The notes under the pieces: model-generated
What the model was told of the DNA's origin: nothing
Databases searched by the model: none
Seen by the model: only the letters and a program-made list of their open reading frames with translations
Made by a program: the position numbers and the translations under genes
Shown: piece by piece, positions 8,049 through 17,408 of the stretch
How the letters are laid out: the number at the start of each line of letters is the position of its first letter
How positions within the stretch are numbered: position 1 is the stretch's first letter
From: Pseudalkalibacillus decolorationis
GTDB taxonomy: Bacteria; Bacillota; Bacilli; Bacillales; Fictibacillaceae
Direction of reading: 5' to 3'
DNA length: 64,000 nucleotides
Assembly: GCF_024609785.1 (NCBI RefSeq)
Contig: NZ_JANHJQ010000001.1
Span: 248,001-312,000, forward strand

Positions 8049-9523
8049 TCTTGTAATTTAGAGATTCTTTCTTCAATATCCAAGATTGTTCCAATGTGAC
8101 GAATTAAATAGGACGTCGTATGCAACTCGCTTTCAACAGTCACAAATAGCTTAGCATTCGTAATATCAGCTAATTTTTCTAACCTCTTATGATCACTTTT
8201 TTCTTCAATAAAATGCAACATTGACTGAGAGACTACAACCCAAATTCCGTCTGCATCAATATATTTGTGTTCATGCAATTCCCTCTCTAAAGAATGATAG
8301 GCCGCAATCAATGATGTTTGCCTTCCAGTTTCATTACAGCATGGGCAAGCATCTGTAAGCGTCGCACGAAGGCTTTCTCGTACTTTCTTCCGAGTAATTT
8401 CCATTAGGCCAAGTGTCGTATATCCATGAGCTTTTGAAGTTACCGGATCTTTACTAAGTTCATCACGCAAACACCGATAGACCTCATGTTGGTGTGATTG
8501 ATTTTTCATGCGGATAAAGTCTACAAGAATCATCCCACTTATATTTCGGAGTCGTATTTGGTGAGCAACTTCTTTTGCAGCAAAAAGATTTGTCTCCAAG
8601 ATGGCTTTTTCTCGATCGTGTTTCCCAGTAAACTTTCCTGTATTTACATCAACAACTGTCATAGCTTCCGTTATATCAATAACAATATGGCCACCGTTTT
8701 TCAGCCAAACATATGGTTCATTTACCTTCTCCAAAATTGCGTTGATTTGATAATAGGCAAAAATATTCTCGGTTGCTGAGTATAATTGAATATGGCGTTG
8801 ATAATGGGGAAGCGCCGCCTTTAACTTCTGAAACACCTGAGATTCATCAACTACAATTTCAAATTCTTGCTCACTTGAAATATGTTGGAGAGCACGGTCA
8901 ACGATGGTATTACCTTCTTTCAAAAGGGAAGGTTTGTTCTCGTTCCTTGCTTGTCTTTGAATGTACTCCCACTCTTTTCGCAATTGTTCAATCTCTAACT
9001 TTAATGTATCAATAGAACCGTCGATACTTGATGTTCTCATGATCAAGCCTTCTGTTCCATCTACTATCGTTTCTCCTACACTCCGTATCTTACTTCGGTC
9101 GTTTTCAGAAAGCTTTTTCGATACTGCAATATAGTTACCGTATGGTAAATAAACTAAATTTTCTCCAGGTATCGCTATATTTTTCGTCAACAGAGGCCCT
9201 TTAGAATGAGAAGCTTCCTTTTTCACCTGGACAATGATCGTCTGTCCTTCTGTCACAAGTTGTGAAATAGGGGTTTCCGGCTTATCCTTTTCTTCCTCAG
9301 CAAAGAGGAGGTCTTTGGCATGAATAAACCCATTTTGTCCTGTGCCAATCTTAATAAAGGCAGCCTGCATACCAGGTAAGACCTTCTCCACTTTTCCATA
9401 AAAAATGCTTTCTGCTTTTGCTTCTGTATTTGGACGATCAATTAATATTTCAGTTACAAGTCCCGAGTCTATAATCGCAGCCCTTTTTTCAGATGCTATA
9501 GTGTTTAAGATAATTTGCTTCAA
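8045..9523 (-). CDS. rng: Ribonuclease E/G family endoribonuclease
   Basis: Protein of 492 residues with an S1 RNA-binding region (about 37-120, FYGKVEKVLPGMQAAFIKIG), the RNase E/G catalytic core with DVNTGKFTG and GMILVDFIRMK (metal-binding Asp residues), and the Zn-link CPCCNETGRQ near residue 395. The length fits RNase G rather than long RNase E. Start is TTG after GTGAGGAAATAAG. The family processes 16S rRNA ends and decays mRNA. B. subtilis 168 has no RNase E/G homologue, while several other Bacillaceae carry one beside rplU. It lies 40 bp downstream of spoIVFB and may be co-transcribed with it. Confidence 0.93.
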   Translation of the reverse strand: MKQIILNTIASEKRAAIIDSGLVTEILIDRPNTEAKAESIFYGKVEKVLPGMQAAFIKIGTGQNGFIHAKDLLFAEEEKDKPETPISQLVTEGQTIIVQVKKEASHSKGPLLTKNIAIPGENLVYLPYGNYIAVSKKLSENDRSKIRSVGETIVDGTEGLIMRTSSIDGSIDTLKLEIEQLRKEWEYIQRQARNENKPSLLKEGNTIVDRALQHISSEQEFEIVVDESQVFQKLKAALPHYQRHIQLYSATENIFAYYQINAILEKVNEPYVWLKNGGHIVIDITEAMTVVDVNTGKFTGKHDREKAILETNLFAAKEVAHQIRLRNISGMILVDFIRMKNQSHQHEVYRCLRDELSKDPVTSKAHGYTTLGLMEITRKKVRESLRATLTDACPCCNETGRQTSLIAAYHSLERELHEHKYIDADGIWVVVSQSMLHFIEEKSDHKRLEKLADITNAKLFVTVESELHTTSYLIRHIGTILDIEERISKLQD

Positions 9524-9563
9524 CTTATTTCCTCACTTTTGATGTGGAAGATTTGCTCTTATT

Positions 9564-10418
9564 TTATCGAAAAAGATCATGAATTGCACACGATACAGCA
9601 CTATTTTTGAAATAAGCAGAAAGAAGATCTTTTTCTTTACACATATAAGGCGGGGAAGCTTTAACAAGAATGTCATGTTCATAGCCCTTATAAAAGTTTG
9701 CAAGAACATGATCCACTCTAAGATTTGGAGGAACAGAAATGACACGTTTTCTTCTGAAAGATTGGGGCAAATTGAACCTCTCCAGAAGAAATCGGAGATG
9801 AACATATGATTGATGCTTCCATTCTATATAATGAGCAAAAATCAAAAAGAAAAGAATGACAACTAAGTTTAAATTAAATGGGAACATTGAAATAGAAGCA
9901 CTAAAAAACAATAGGAGAAACATACATGAAAGTAGTAATGTCCGCCTCTTAGCCTTACGAAACGGCACAAAGAGTGTTACTAATAGAAAGAGAAGTCTAC
10001 CTCCGTCCAGCGGTAAAATGGGTAACAAATTAAAAAGTAAAATCATCCAGTTTATTGAGATAATCATCTGTAATAAATAGGGGTCCCCCATCCCGTAATT
10101 CAATCCAATTGAGGCTGCAGCCAGCATCCAAACATGCTGAAGGGGGCCTGCTAGAATAACTAATAACTCTTCATGATAGGGGCGGTTACCGTACTCATCC
10201 ATTTCAGCAACACCACCAAATGGAAGCAATTCAATTTTGACAAGCCTCCATTTAAAAAGTGCTGCAGTAAACGCATGTCCAAGTTCATGAATGAATACGA
10301 TACTAAACAAAATGATTAACTCACGAAAGTGACCGGTTACAATTGCCAATCCGCCTACGAGCCATAGAAGCGGATTTATCTTGATAACGGAAAGAACGTT
10401 CAGGGTTGTACTCATCAT
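9564..10418 (-). CDS. spoIVFB: Pro-sigma-K processing intramembrane metalloprotease SpoIVFB
   Basis: Protein of 284 residues with several membrane segments. The zinc motif HELGH is at residues 44-48 and a third ligand motif LPILPLDGGRLL at about 130, typical of the site-2 protease family. The C-terminal part (about 215-284) corresponds to the CBS domain. SpoIVFB cuts pro-sigma-K in the mother cell outer forespore membrane. It overlaps the spoIVFA stop codon (GAATGATG), so the pair is translationally coupled. Confidence 0.95.
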   Translation of the reverse strand: MMSTTLNVLSVIKINPLLWLVGGLAIVTGHFRELIILFSIVFIHELGHAFTAALFKWRLVKIELLPFGGVAEMDEYGNRPYHEELLVILAGPLQHVWMLAAASIGLNYGMGDPYLLQMIISINWMILLFNLLPILPLDGGRLLFLLVTLFVPFRKAKRRTLLLSCMFLLLFFSASISMFPFNLNLVVILFFLIFAHYIEWKHQSYVHLRFLLERFNLPQSFRRKRVISVPPNLRVDHVLANFYKGYEHDILVKASPPYMCKEKDLLSAYFKNSAVSCAIHDLFR

Positions 10419-11158
10419 TCAATAGATAGTACCTTTAAAGGATCTACGAAGCTACCATCGTCCTTTTTAAATGCAAAATAGAATAACCCCGTAGTTGAAC
10501 CTTCTTCTGAGCTCACTTTCCCTAGGCTCGTTCCGCTATCTATATAGTTATATAATTTAATATCTTTATCAATTTCGTCTAGTTTGCCATACCAAGACTC
10601 ACTTCCATCAAAGTGTTGTACGACAACTGTTTTTCCAACCTTGTCCTTATCCCCTACAAAAATAACAAATCCTTCTTTTATAGTAGAAACCTCTGTATTC
10701 GTCCCTGTTTCAAGAAGAATTCCCTTCCCGTTGTCTTTAAAGGACTGGAGCACCTTTGTATTCGCTGGTAAAGCATACGTTTGTTCTTTTACTTCTCCAT
10801 TTGTTTTAGAAACTTTATTATCCCCTGGGAAAAGTGCTAATGGTTCTCCGAAAGTATCCTCATACCATCCACTAACTACAGCAAACTTAAATTCCTCTTG
10901 GAACACATTGGTCACCTGTTCTTTAATAGGAAGTAGGTTTTCTGATGGATTTTTAAAAATGATTCCGATCACTAGGAACATACAAACCGATGCCATTAAA
11001 CGGAATAATAAGCCCTGTGACGAAAATAGAGGGTGGCCTCCTCGAGCTCGCTCTGATTCATCACGATATGGACTAAATGTGTTCGTTACCGACTCCTGTT
11101 TATGGTTCTGTACCATTCCCTGATAACGTTTCCTTATTTCATCCGCACGATTTTTCAT
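10415..11158 (-). CDS. spoIVFA: SpoIVFA, anchor and inhibitor of SpoIVFB
   Basis: Protein of 247 residues. The N-terminal part is basic and cytoplasmic, with one membrane segment at about residues 52-68 (LMASVCMFLVIGIIF) and a C-terminal M23/LytM-like domain outside. The peptidase histidines are not seen: the region that would read HxH has YFAFKKDDG, in line with SpoIVFA being a non-catalytic member. In B. subtilis it anchors and inhibits SpoIVFB until signalling proteases act. AGGAAGGG precedes the ATG. First gene of the spoIVF operon. Confidence 0.92.
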   Translation of the reverse strand: MKNRADEIRKRYQGMVQNHKQESVTNTFSPYRDESERARGGHPLFSSQGLLFRLMASVCMFLVIGIIFKNPSENLLPIKEQVTNVFQEEFKFAVVSGWYEDTFGEPLALFPGDNKVSKTNGEVKEQTYALPANTKVLQSFKDNGKGILLETGTNTEVSTIKEGFVIFVGDKDKVGKTVVVQHFDGSESWYGKLDEIDKDIKLYNYIDSGTSLGKVSSEEGSTTGLFYFAFKKDDGSFVDPLKVLSIE

Positions 11159-11247
11159 TAAAACCCTTCCTCTGCTCTTAGTTTGTACATTTTATGACTT
11201 GTCCCCGCCGTTTATGACACTAAGAGCTCCTGCGAAAAATAGGTTAC

Positions 11248-11461
11248 GAAAAGAGGGAAGCGCATTCTTGAGGTATCATAAAGAAAAATTGGTAACCGCC
11301 AAGTTTCAGGCGATTACCTTAGTTCCTCGAAAAAGCAATTACTTCTTTTTCTTCGTGCGATGCAGTGCTCCTGACGTTACAAGCTCGTGCACTAGGCTTT
11401 AGTGCAAGCGTGGAGCTAGACCTTACATCTATGCAATAAAACTTTATACTTTCTTATCTAT
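11248..11461 (+). repeat. Intergenic repeat, long subtype, copy F
   Basis: Begins AAAAGAGGGAAGCGC, contains AAGAAAAATTGGTAACCGCC and GGCGATTACCTTAG, and ends GGAGCTAGACCTTACATC then ACTTTATACTTTCTTA. The last 60 bp match copies G and H. It fills most of the 333-bp gap between spoIVFA and minD, and its right end touches the minD terminator T-tract. Confidence 0.8.
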
Positions 11462-11493
11462 AAAAAGAGAGCTGACTACTGTGAGTCAACTCT
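11462..11493 (-). terminator. Terminator of minC-minD
   Basis: Minus-strand hairpin GAGTTGACT / AGTCAGCTC followed by CTTTTTA. The upstream arm begins within the minD stop codon. Confidence 0.88.
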
Positions 11494-12286
11494 ATCTCAT
11501 TCCAAAAAAACTTTTCATCTTTTTTAATAGCCCTTTATCTTGTTGAAGTGACATTAAAGGTACGGATTCACCTAAAATTCGCCTTGCAATATTTCGATAA
11601 GCAATTGAAGCTTTAGTATCCGGATTCAGAGCAATTGGCTCTCCACGGTTCGAAGCTCTAATCACATTCTCATCATCAACTACAACACCGATCAGCTCAA
11701 TCGCTAGAATGGAAACAATCTCATCGACATCAAGGGAATCCCCATTTTCCATCATATGTGCCTTAACACGGTTGACAATCAATTTAGGTGGCTCAATATC
11801 TTCTTGTTCGAGTAAACCAATAATACGATCAGCATCCCGAACAGAAGAGGTTTCAGGATTTGTGACTACGATAGACTTGTCTGCTCCTGCTACAGCATTT
11901 TTATAACCTTGTTCAATTCCTGCAGGACAATCGATAATCACATAATCATAATCCTGTTTAAGCTCTTGTACAATCTTTTTCATTTGCTCTGGTTCCACAT
12001 CATGCTTGTCTTTCGTCTGAGCAGCTGGCAGTAGATATAGACACTCAAATCGTTTATCCTTTATTAATGCTTGATGCAACTTGCAACGTCCATGTGCAAC
12101 ATCCACAAGGTCATAAATGATACGATTTTCCAGCCCCATAACAACGTCAAGATTTCGCAGACCTATATCTGTGTCGATCATACAAACCCTTTTACCGAGA
12201 AGTGCAAGTGATGTCCCTATGTTTGCAGAAGTGGTAGTTTTACCTACTCCACCTTTTCCGGATGTAATAACGATTGCTTCACCCAC
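11492..12286 (-). CDS. minD: Septum site-determining ATPase MinD
   Basis: Protein of 264 residues with the deviant Walker A GKGGVGKTT at residues about 10-18, switch regions DTDIGLRN and DCPAGIEQG, and a C-terminal amphipathic membrane-targeting helix (GLLKKMKSFFGMR). MinD recruits MinC to poles and membrane to block aberrant septa. The start is GTG (12284-12286) after AAAGGGG; the nearby ATG is out of frame. It is 17 bp downstream of minC. No minE is present, as expected for Bacillaceae. Confidence 0.98.
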   Translation of the reverse strand: MGEAIVITSGKGGVGKTTTSANIGTSLALLGKRVCMIDTDIGLRNLDVVMGLENRIIYDLVDVAHGRCKLHQALIKDKRFECLYLLPAAQTKDKHDVEPEQMKKIVQELKQDYDYVIIDCPAGIEQGYKNAVAGADKSIVVTNPETSSVRDADRIIGLLEQEDIEPPKLIVNRVKAHMMENGDSLDVDEIVSILAIELIGVVVDDENVIRASNRGEPIALNPDTKASIAYRNIARRILGESVPLMSLQQDKGLLKKMKSFFGMR

Positions 12287-12303
12287 AACACATTCCCCTT
12301 TCC

Positions 12304-12996
12304 CTACAGTCGGTTTAAACTGGGTCTTATTTGATGTAATATATGAATTCGATCGAATTTGACCGACATGCTTCCCTCATCAAAAAAAGCGCATTCACCT
12401 ATAATATCAATCGTCGGATTATCCTTATCGACCTGTACATACTTATCAGCAATACGAACCATGGTCGGATTCATTAAGGAAGCAGTGACGACCGCATCCT
12501 TTCTGCCACTATGACCTGCATGTGCCATGCCTTTTAATGCTCCCATTACAAAGATATTCCCTGTAGCCATGACACATCCGCCTGGGTTAACATCCCCGAT
12601 CAACAAGAGATCTCCTTGAACCTTGAGAACTTGGCCAGAGCGTATGATTCGACTAACAGATGTAATTTCGGTTTCTCGTAATAGCTCATCTGCCTTTTCT
12701 TTCGTGATTACTTCAGAGTCGATTTCATCTACAAGTAAATGCTTTTTTTGATAGACAAGTTTTCTTAGAATGTCTTTTTGATTGTCTGATAAATATCGTT
12801 TCCCGACTTTAACGTTAACAGATAACTTTTGGGTTTCAGATGTGGTATCATCTGCGGGCGTCCGTATCAATTTTGCTTCGAGCTCCGATAACAATTGATC
12901 AAATGAACACTTGTCATCAAGGTGTAGAATCAATCCTTCTTTTGTCCCTTTTATCGTAACGAAATGTGGGGTATTTTGTTTTTGCTTCTGCGCCAT
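12304..12996 (-). CDS. minC: Septum inhibitor MinC
   Basis: Protein of 230 residues. The N-terminal domain has FVTIKGTKEGLILHLDD, and the C-terminal beta-helix domain has GDVNPGGCVMATGNIFVMGAL followed by GMAHAGHSG. The ATG at 12996 is chosen over a start 20 codons upstream because GAGGTG lies 9 nt before it and the N-terminus then matches known MinC. It inhibits FtsZ polymerisation with MinD. In B. subtilis minCD is directly downstream of mreBCD; here a repeat element (copy I) separates mreD and minC. Confidence 0.97.
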   Translation of the reverse strand: MAQKQKQNTPHFVTIKGTKEGLILHLDDKCSFDQLLSELEAKLIRTPADDTTSETQKLSVNVKVGKRYLSDNQKDILRKLVYQKKHLLVDEIDSEVITKEKADELLRETEITSVSRIIRSGQVLKVQGDLLLIGDVNPGGCVMATGNIFVMGALKGMAHAGHSGRKDAVVTASLMNPTMVRIADKYVQVDKDNPTIDIIGECAFFDEGSMSVKFDRIHILHQIRPSLNRL

Positions 12997-13051
12997 TGCC
13001 CTGTTCACCTCAACATACACAAATTCGACAAAACCTTTAGGGAATCCTTTA

Positions 13052-13217
13052 TTCACGAGTTAAGAAAATTGCGATTGTCCAGCTCCAGTGCACAGGAGCT
13101 CAAGATCGCCTCGATTCTTCCACAAACATATAGAGCATGTTATGTTGCAGAATCTCCAGCGCTTTCACTCACAAGTACAAGTACAACTAAATTACCGCTT
13201 TGAGAGCTTGGTGGTTT
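13052..13217 (-). repeat. Intergenic repeat, long subtype, copy I
   Basis: Reverse orientation. Read on the minus strand it contains AAGCGCTGGAGATTCTGC, AACATAACATGCT and TGTTTGTGGAAGAATCG, matching the core of copy G at 36641-36710 at most positions. Its left border, CACGAGTTAAGAAAA, resembles the conserved element end. On the minus strand it begins right at the mreD stop codon and fills the gap to minC. Confidence 0.75.
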
Positions 13218-13218
13218 C

Positions 13219-13737
13219 TTAATTTTCTTGTAAGCCCGCTGAAAGGTCGAGTAACCACTTTCGAAGTGGATAATAAACAATCACAACAAACACGCCGTTT
13301 AGCAGTAATGTAGGTAAATAACGTTGGTATATAAACGTTTCCCAGGCAACTTCTGCAATACCAATTAAGCTGTACAATCCATACACCATAATTTCAAAGG
13401 TCGATAACCCGATTAACATAATAAATAAAGTAACAAATATGTTTCCATGAAAAAAACGAGCGATAAATGCAGTAATATAAGCTGTTAACCCCATTGAGAA
13501 CATATAAACCCCTATCAAATCGGTATAAATGAGATCATATAACAACCCAAAGACCATTCCGTACACGACCCCGCGAGTAGGGGAGAGGTATATGGCAATA
13601 AAACCGATCATAATCATGACAAGACGTGGAATTAATACCGTATCGTTGTCCATGTGCTGGGGAGTAAATACTTGCATCACTGTACTTTCAATAATAAAAA
13701 GCAGATATGTAAGAAAGGGAAGAAGAAAACGAATCAT
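13219..13737 (-). CDS. mreD: Rod shape-determining protein MreD
   Basis: Protein of 172 residues, almost entirely hydrophobic with five or six membrane segments and the motif LIPRLVMIMIGFIA typical of MreD. It works with MreB, MreC, RodA and PBPs in cell-wall elongation. Its ATG overlaps the mreC stop (ATGA). On its downstream side the gene runs directly into repeat element I, leaving no clear terminator. Confidence 0.93.
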   Translation of the reverse strand: MIRFLLPFLTYLLFIIESTVMQVFTPQHMDNDTVLIPRLVMIMIGFIAIYLSPTRGVVYGMVFGLLYDLIYTDLIGVYMFSMGLTAYITAFIARFFHGNIFVTLFIMLIGLSTFEIMVYGLYSLIGIAEVAWETFIYQRYLPTLLLNGVFVVIVYYPLRKWLLDLSAGLQEN

Positions 13738-14624
13738 GATGCTTCTTCCTCCTCCACAGGCTTATCTTCATACTCTACGTTTACTTCCTGCATCGATCGG
13801 TCAACAACCATTAAATGATGGATATCATATAAATCGGCTGCAGGTTCAATGTAAGCAGTCTGAGTTGGTTCAACCTTATCTGGTTCAACTTTAACTACTT
13901 TACCAATCTCTAAACCTTTCGGAAAAATTCCGCCTAATCCGGAGGTCGTAACTGTTTGACCTTTTTTTAACTCTTGATCAATCGGTATCATCTTCATCAA
14001 TAAAACCTTTTGTTTCTGATCATACCCTTGTATTAATCCAAAAACAGGACCTTTCTCTCCTTGTACTACTGCAGAAATACGATTAGACGGATCATGACTA
14101 CTTATCAATTCAATAGATGAATGAAATGGTGAAACCTTGTCCACCTTCCCTATTAAACCATCCGCGGAAATTACGGCCATATCTGGTTTGATTCCTGATT
14201 GATGTCCTTTATTTATTTTGACAGTTTGGTACCAACGGTCAGGAGAACGTCCAACAACAGTAGCTTGCCAAACCTTATAATCAGTTAGTGCTTCCTTTTT
14301 GTCTAAAGATTTTCTTAATGTTTCATTTTCTCTTTTCAAGTCTTTTACTCGGCTGGCAAGGAGATCGTAATCATTCAATTGCAGCTTTAATACCTTATTT
14401 TGTTCGTATATATCCTTCATTTCAATGACAGTCTCAAAGAAACCCGCTACAAAGTGTGCGGGTTTATAGAAAACCGTTTGTGTCCAGCCGACAGCATCAT
14501 GTAGAAATTGTTCTGGCCACGTTATGTTTTCTCTTTCCTTCATCGAAAAACCAATTAGGGCAACTAGAACAATCATGCTTGCAAGCAGGATGATAAGCCG
14601 TTTATTTGAGAAGAATTGCGGCAC
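13734..14624 (-). CDS. mreC: Rod shape-determining protein MreC
   Basis: Protein of 296 residues with a short cytoplasmic N-terminus, one membrane segment (about 9-25), a coiled coil (about 65-110) and the periplasm-type beta domains (VVGRSPDRWYQTVKINKGH, VTTSGLGGIFPKGLEIG). MreC is the dimeric scaffold of the elongation machinery. The start is GTG after AGAGGTG. The acidic tail ends KPVEEEEAS. It is followed by mreD with a 4-bp overlap. Confidence 0.96.
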   Translation of the reverse strand: MPQFFSNKRLIILLASMIVLVALIGFSMKERENITWPEQFLHDAVGWTQTVFYKPAHFVAGFFETVIEMKDIYEQNKVLKLQLNDYDLLASRVKDLKRENETLRKSLDKKEALTDYKVWQATVVGRSPDRWYQTVKINKGHQSGIKPDMAVISADGLIGKVDKVSPFHSSIELISSHDPSNRISAVVQGEKGPVFGLIQGYDQKQKVLLMKMIPIDQELKKGQTVTTSGLGGIFPKGLEIGKVVKVEPDKVEPTQTAYIEPAADLYDIHHLMVVDRSMQEVNVEYEDKPVEEEEAS

Positions 14625-14636
14625 GATTCACACCTC

Positions 14637-15677
14637 TTACAATTTTGATTTCGAGCGGCCGCCAAATCCCGGTTTGTTTCTAAATTGATGATAATTTTCG
14701 ATGGCTCGACCTGTACCAATCGCAACACAATCTAATGCATTTTCCGCTACGATAACTGGCATTTTTGTTTCTTCACTGATAATCCTGTCCAAATTACGAA
14801 GAAGTGCGCCTCCTCCAGTTAAAACAATACCACGATCCATAATATCTGCAGCAAGCTCTGGTGGTGTTTTCTCGAGAGCGAGCTTTACGCCGTCCATGAT
14901 TGTATCAACAGTATCTTTAAGGGCTCCAGCAACTTCTTCACCTGTAATCGTGATCGTTTTCGGGAGACCTGTTAGGAGATCACGTCCCCGAATGTCCATT
15001 TCTTCCATACCATCTGAAATGTCTGCAGAACCAATATCCAGCTTTATTGTTTCAGCGGTACGCTCACCGATAATAACATTATACGTTTTCTTAACATATT
15101 GAATAATCGCATCGTCCATTTCATCTCCAGCGATACGGATTGACTGCTTTTCAACAATACCACCAAGAGAAATGATTGCAACTTCCGTCGTTCCCCCACC
15201 GATATCAACTACCATACTACCAGTTGGTTCCCAAACAGGTAGATCCGCACCAATCGCAGCTGCCAATGGTTCCTCGATCGTTTCAACCTCACGTGCACCT
15301 GCTTGTTTTGTCGCTTCCTTAACAGCACGTTCTTCAACAGCTGTAATTCCCGAAGGAACGCAGACCATGACAAATGGTTTACGAGAAAAAACAGAACGAT
15401 TTTTCTGTGCCTGTTGAATATAATATTTCATCATTGTCGCTGTTGTATCGTAATCAGCAATAACACCGTCTTTCATCGGACGTCTAGCAACAATATTACC
15501 TGGAGTACGACCGATCATATTTTTTGCAGCATTCCCGACGGCTTCTATACTTGCACTTTGTGTGTTTATTGCAACAACAGAAGGTTCTCGTACAACAACA
15601 CCCTTGCCTTTCACATAAACCAGCGTGTTCGCTGTTCCTAAATCAATACCCATATCTCTTGAAAATCCACCAAACAT
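14637..15677 (-). CDS. mreB: Actin-like cell shape protein MreB
   Basis: Protein of 346 residues with MreB motifs: [15 protein letters not shown] (phosphate 1), [13 protein letters not shown] (phosphate 2), and [13 protein letters not shown] (adenosine). Forms membrane-bound filaments that guide lateral wall synthesis. GGGAG lies 10 nt before the ATG. First gene of the mreBCD cluster, 12 bp upstream of mreC. Confidence 0.98.
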   Translation of the reverse strand: MFGGFSRDMGIDLGTANTLVYVKGKGVVVREPSVVAINTQSASIEAVGNAAKNMIGRTPGNIVARRPMKDGVIADYDTTATMMKYYIQQAQKNRSVFSRKPFVMVCVPSGITAVEERAVKEATKQAGAREVETIEEPLAAAIGADLPVWEPTGSMVVDIGGGTTEVAIISLGGIVEKQSIRIAGDEMDDAIIQYVKKTYNVIIGERTAETIKLDIGSADISDGMEEMDIRGRDLLTGLPKTITITGEEVAGALKDTVDTIMDGVKLALEKTPPELAADIMDRGIVLTGGGALLRNLDRIISEETKMPVIVAENALDCVAIGTGRAIENYHQFRNKPGFGGRSKSKL

Positions 15678-15751
15678 TTATGTAAATCTCCCTTCATTAC
15701 TAGCAAAACTCATAAATTTGATTATACTCCAATCCGTAAGGATTGAACAGT

Positions 15752-16441
15752 CTAAACGTAGCCTTTTTCTTTAAGACTGACGAATTTTTGATCCCCTATA
15801 ATAATGTGATCGAGGAGATCGATCCCAATAATTTTCCCGCACTCAGTAAGGCGTTGAGTAACGTCAATATCTTCACGACTAGGGTTTGGGTCCCCACTCG
15901 GATGATTATGAAAACATATAATGGATGCAGCAGATCGCCGCATCGCTTCTTTAAATACTTCCCTTGGGTGAACGATGGAGGCATTCAAACTCCCAATAAA
16001 CACCGTTTTTTTGTGCAAAACTTGGTTCTTCGTATTTAAATAAATACACACAAAATGCTCTTGTGATAAGAATCGCATTTCGTCCATAACATATTTTGCA
16101 CCGTCTTCAGGCGAACGGATCACATATCGTTCCTCAATTTTAAGTTGATTCACTCGTTTTCCAAGTTCTAAAGAAGCAAGAATTTCAACAGCTTTCGCAT
16201 TTCCGATACCTTTAACCGATGTTAGCTCATCGATGGTCGCATCTTTTAATAGGTTCAATCCTTCGAATCGACCTATCAATTTCTGAGAAAGCTGCAGGAC
16301 CGACTCTTGTTTTGTTCCAGAACGCAGCAAAATTGCAAGCAACTCTTGATTTGACAAGGCATGCGCACCTTCTTTAAGCATACGCTCTCTTGGTCTCTCG
16401 TTCAATGGAAAATCACGGATTGTTAGGGGTTTCATTCCCAA
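15752..16441 (-). CDS. radC: RadC-family JAB/MPN domain protein
   Basis: Protein of about 229 residues. The N-terminal helix-hairpin-helix (about 45-100, SVKGIGNAKAVEILASLELG) is followed by a JAB1/MPN domain with the metal motif HNHPSGDPNPSRED. The family name comes from radiation sensitivity studies, but a direct repair role is doubtful. Start choice: TTG at 16441 lies 8 nt after GGAGG; ATG at 16435 is the alternative, 14 nt away. The reading frame also remains open into maf, which is rejected. Order maf-radC-mreB is as in B. subtilis. Confidence 0.92.
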   Translation of the reverse strand: MGMKPLTIRDFPLNERPRERMLKEGAHALSNQELLAILLRSGTKQESVLQLSQKLIGRFEGLNLLKDATIDELTSVKGIGNAKAVEILASLELGKRVNQLKIEERYVIRSPEDGAKYVMDEMRFLSQEHFVCIYLNTKNQVLHKKTVFIGSLNASIVHPREVFKEAMRRSAASIICFHNHPSGDPNPSREDIDVTQRLTECGKIIGIDLLDHIIIGDQKFVSLKEKGYV

Positions 16442-16460
16442 GCTGGCATCCTCCTTCGGA

Positions 16461-17048
16461 TCATTTCCGTGACTGACTAAGATCTTGGGTAATTCCGTAA
16501 GGTTTAAGCTCACGGACTGTTCTTGCAATAGGTAAACCAACCACATTGTAATAGTCGCCGAAAATGGCTTTTACGAGGGTTGAACCTAAACCTTGTATTC
16601 CATAGCCACCAGCTTTATCCATGCTTTCACCTGTACGGACATAAGATTCGATTTCGTTGTCAGTAAGTTTCCAAAATGTAACCTCTGTCTTCTCATGAAA
16701 GATCGTTTCTTGATCGTTATAGACAATGGCTACTCCGGTAAATACAGCGTGCTTATTCCCAGATAACCTATGAATCATGTCGATCGCATCTTGTTCCGTT
16801 TTTGGTTTTCCAAATATTTGTCCATTCAGTGCCACAACAGTATCAGCCCCAAGTACAACCGACTTCTGGTTGATTGATTGGATATCTCTAGCCTTTCTCA
16901 ACGCCAGTTCTTCTACGACCTGATCTGGGGATTTTATACCTGTTATCTTTTCGTGAACGGAACTTTTTTGAATGGTAAATGGAAGGTGGGCAATTTCGAG
17001 TAATTCTTTTCGCCGAGGTGATCCTGAGGCTAAAATGAGGTCGTTCAT
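16461..17048 (-). CDS. maf: Maf-type nucleotide pyrophosphatase
   Basis: Protein of 195 residues with the Maf N-terminal motif LILASGSPRRKELL, the conserved VVLGADTVVALNGQIFGKP and the GGYGIQG motif. These proteins hydrolyse dTTP/UTP and modified pyrimidine nucleotides; Bacillus Maf was also described as a septum inhibitor on overexpression. AAAGGATG precedes the ATG. It lies 19 bp upstream of radC. A 360-bp gap to spoIIB contains repeat C and the spoIIB terminator. Confidence 0.96.
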   Translation of the reverse strand: MNDLILASGSPRRKELLEIAHLPFTIQKSSVHEKITGIKSPDQVVEELALRKARDIQSINQKSVVLGADTVVALNGQIFGKPKTEQDAIDMIHRLSGNKHAVFTGVAIVYNDQETIFHEKTEVTFWKLTDNEIESYVRTGESMDKAGGYGIQGLGSTLVKAIFGDYYNVVGLPIARTVRELKPYGITQDLSQSRK

Positions 17049-17153
17049 ACAATCATCCTTTACAATATAGGGTAGAGGTGATGATTGTCATTTCACTCAG
17101 TGATGAAGGGATTATATTCAGAATAGCAAACCCCATCTAATTAGACAATCTAT

Positions 17154-17257
17154 TTTTACACGTTAAGAAAGTATAAAAATACTTTCTATAGTATAAGCGC
17201 AACTAAAGCTCAGCCGGCGCCAAAGGCTTGGCTTTGCCAAGTTTTCTTTACACGTTA
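17154..17257 (-). repeat. Intergenic repeat, short subtype, copy C
   Basis: Reverse orientation of copies A and B: TTTTACACGTTAAGAAAGT, then the GAAAGTAT.ATACTTTC inverted repeat, TATAGTATAAGCGCAACT, a GC-rich middle (GCCGGCGCCAAAGGC), and TTTTCTTTACACGTTA. TTTACACGTTA occurs at both borders as a direct repeat. It lies between the starts of maf and the end of spoIIB. This copy does not abut a recognisable terminator. Confidence 0.85.
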
Positions 17258-17360
17258 GACTACACCCTCCACTCTTATCGTTCGTCAATCAGAATTATTT
17301 TATGACTATTCATGTCGATAAAACAGGGATTTGTCAAAAATTAATTAATTATGGAATTCT

Positions 17361-17402
17361 AAAAACCTGAGTGGAGTACAAGTCATCTCCAATCAGGTTT
17401 TA
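17361..17402 (-). terminator. Terminator of spoIIB
   Basis: Minus-strand hairpin AACCTGATTGGAG / CTCCACTCAGGTT followed by TTTTTAG, a few bases after the spoIIB stop codon. Confidence 0.9.
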
Positions 17403-17408
17403 TTAAAG

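Noticed and set aside
11199-11402. Small plus-strand frame between spoIVFA and minD
   Set aside because: Falls in repeat F and lacks a ribosome site; not preserved in copies G and H.
15743-16039. Plus-strand frame overlapping radC and the mreB gap
   Set aside because: Antisense to radC, which has an intact MPN motif and conserved position.
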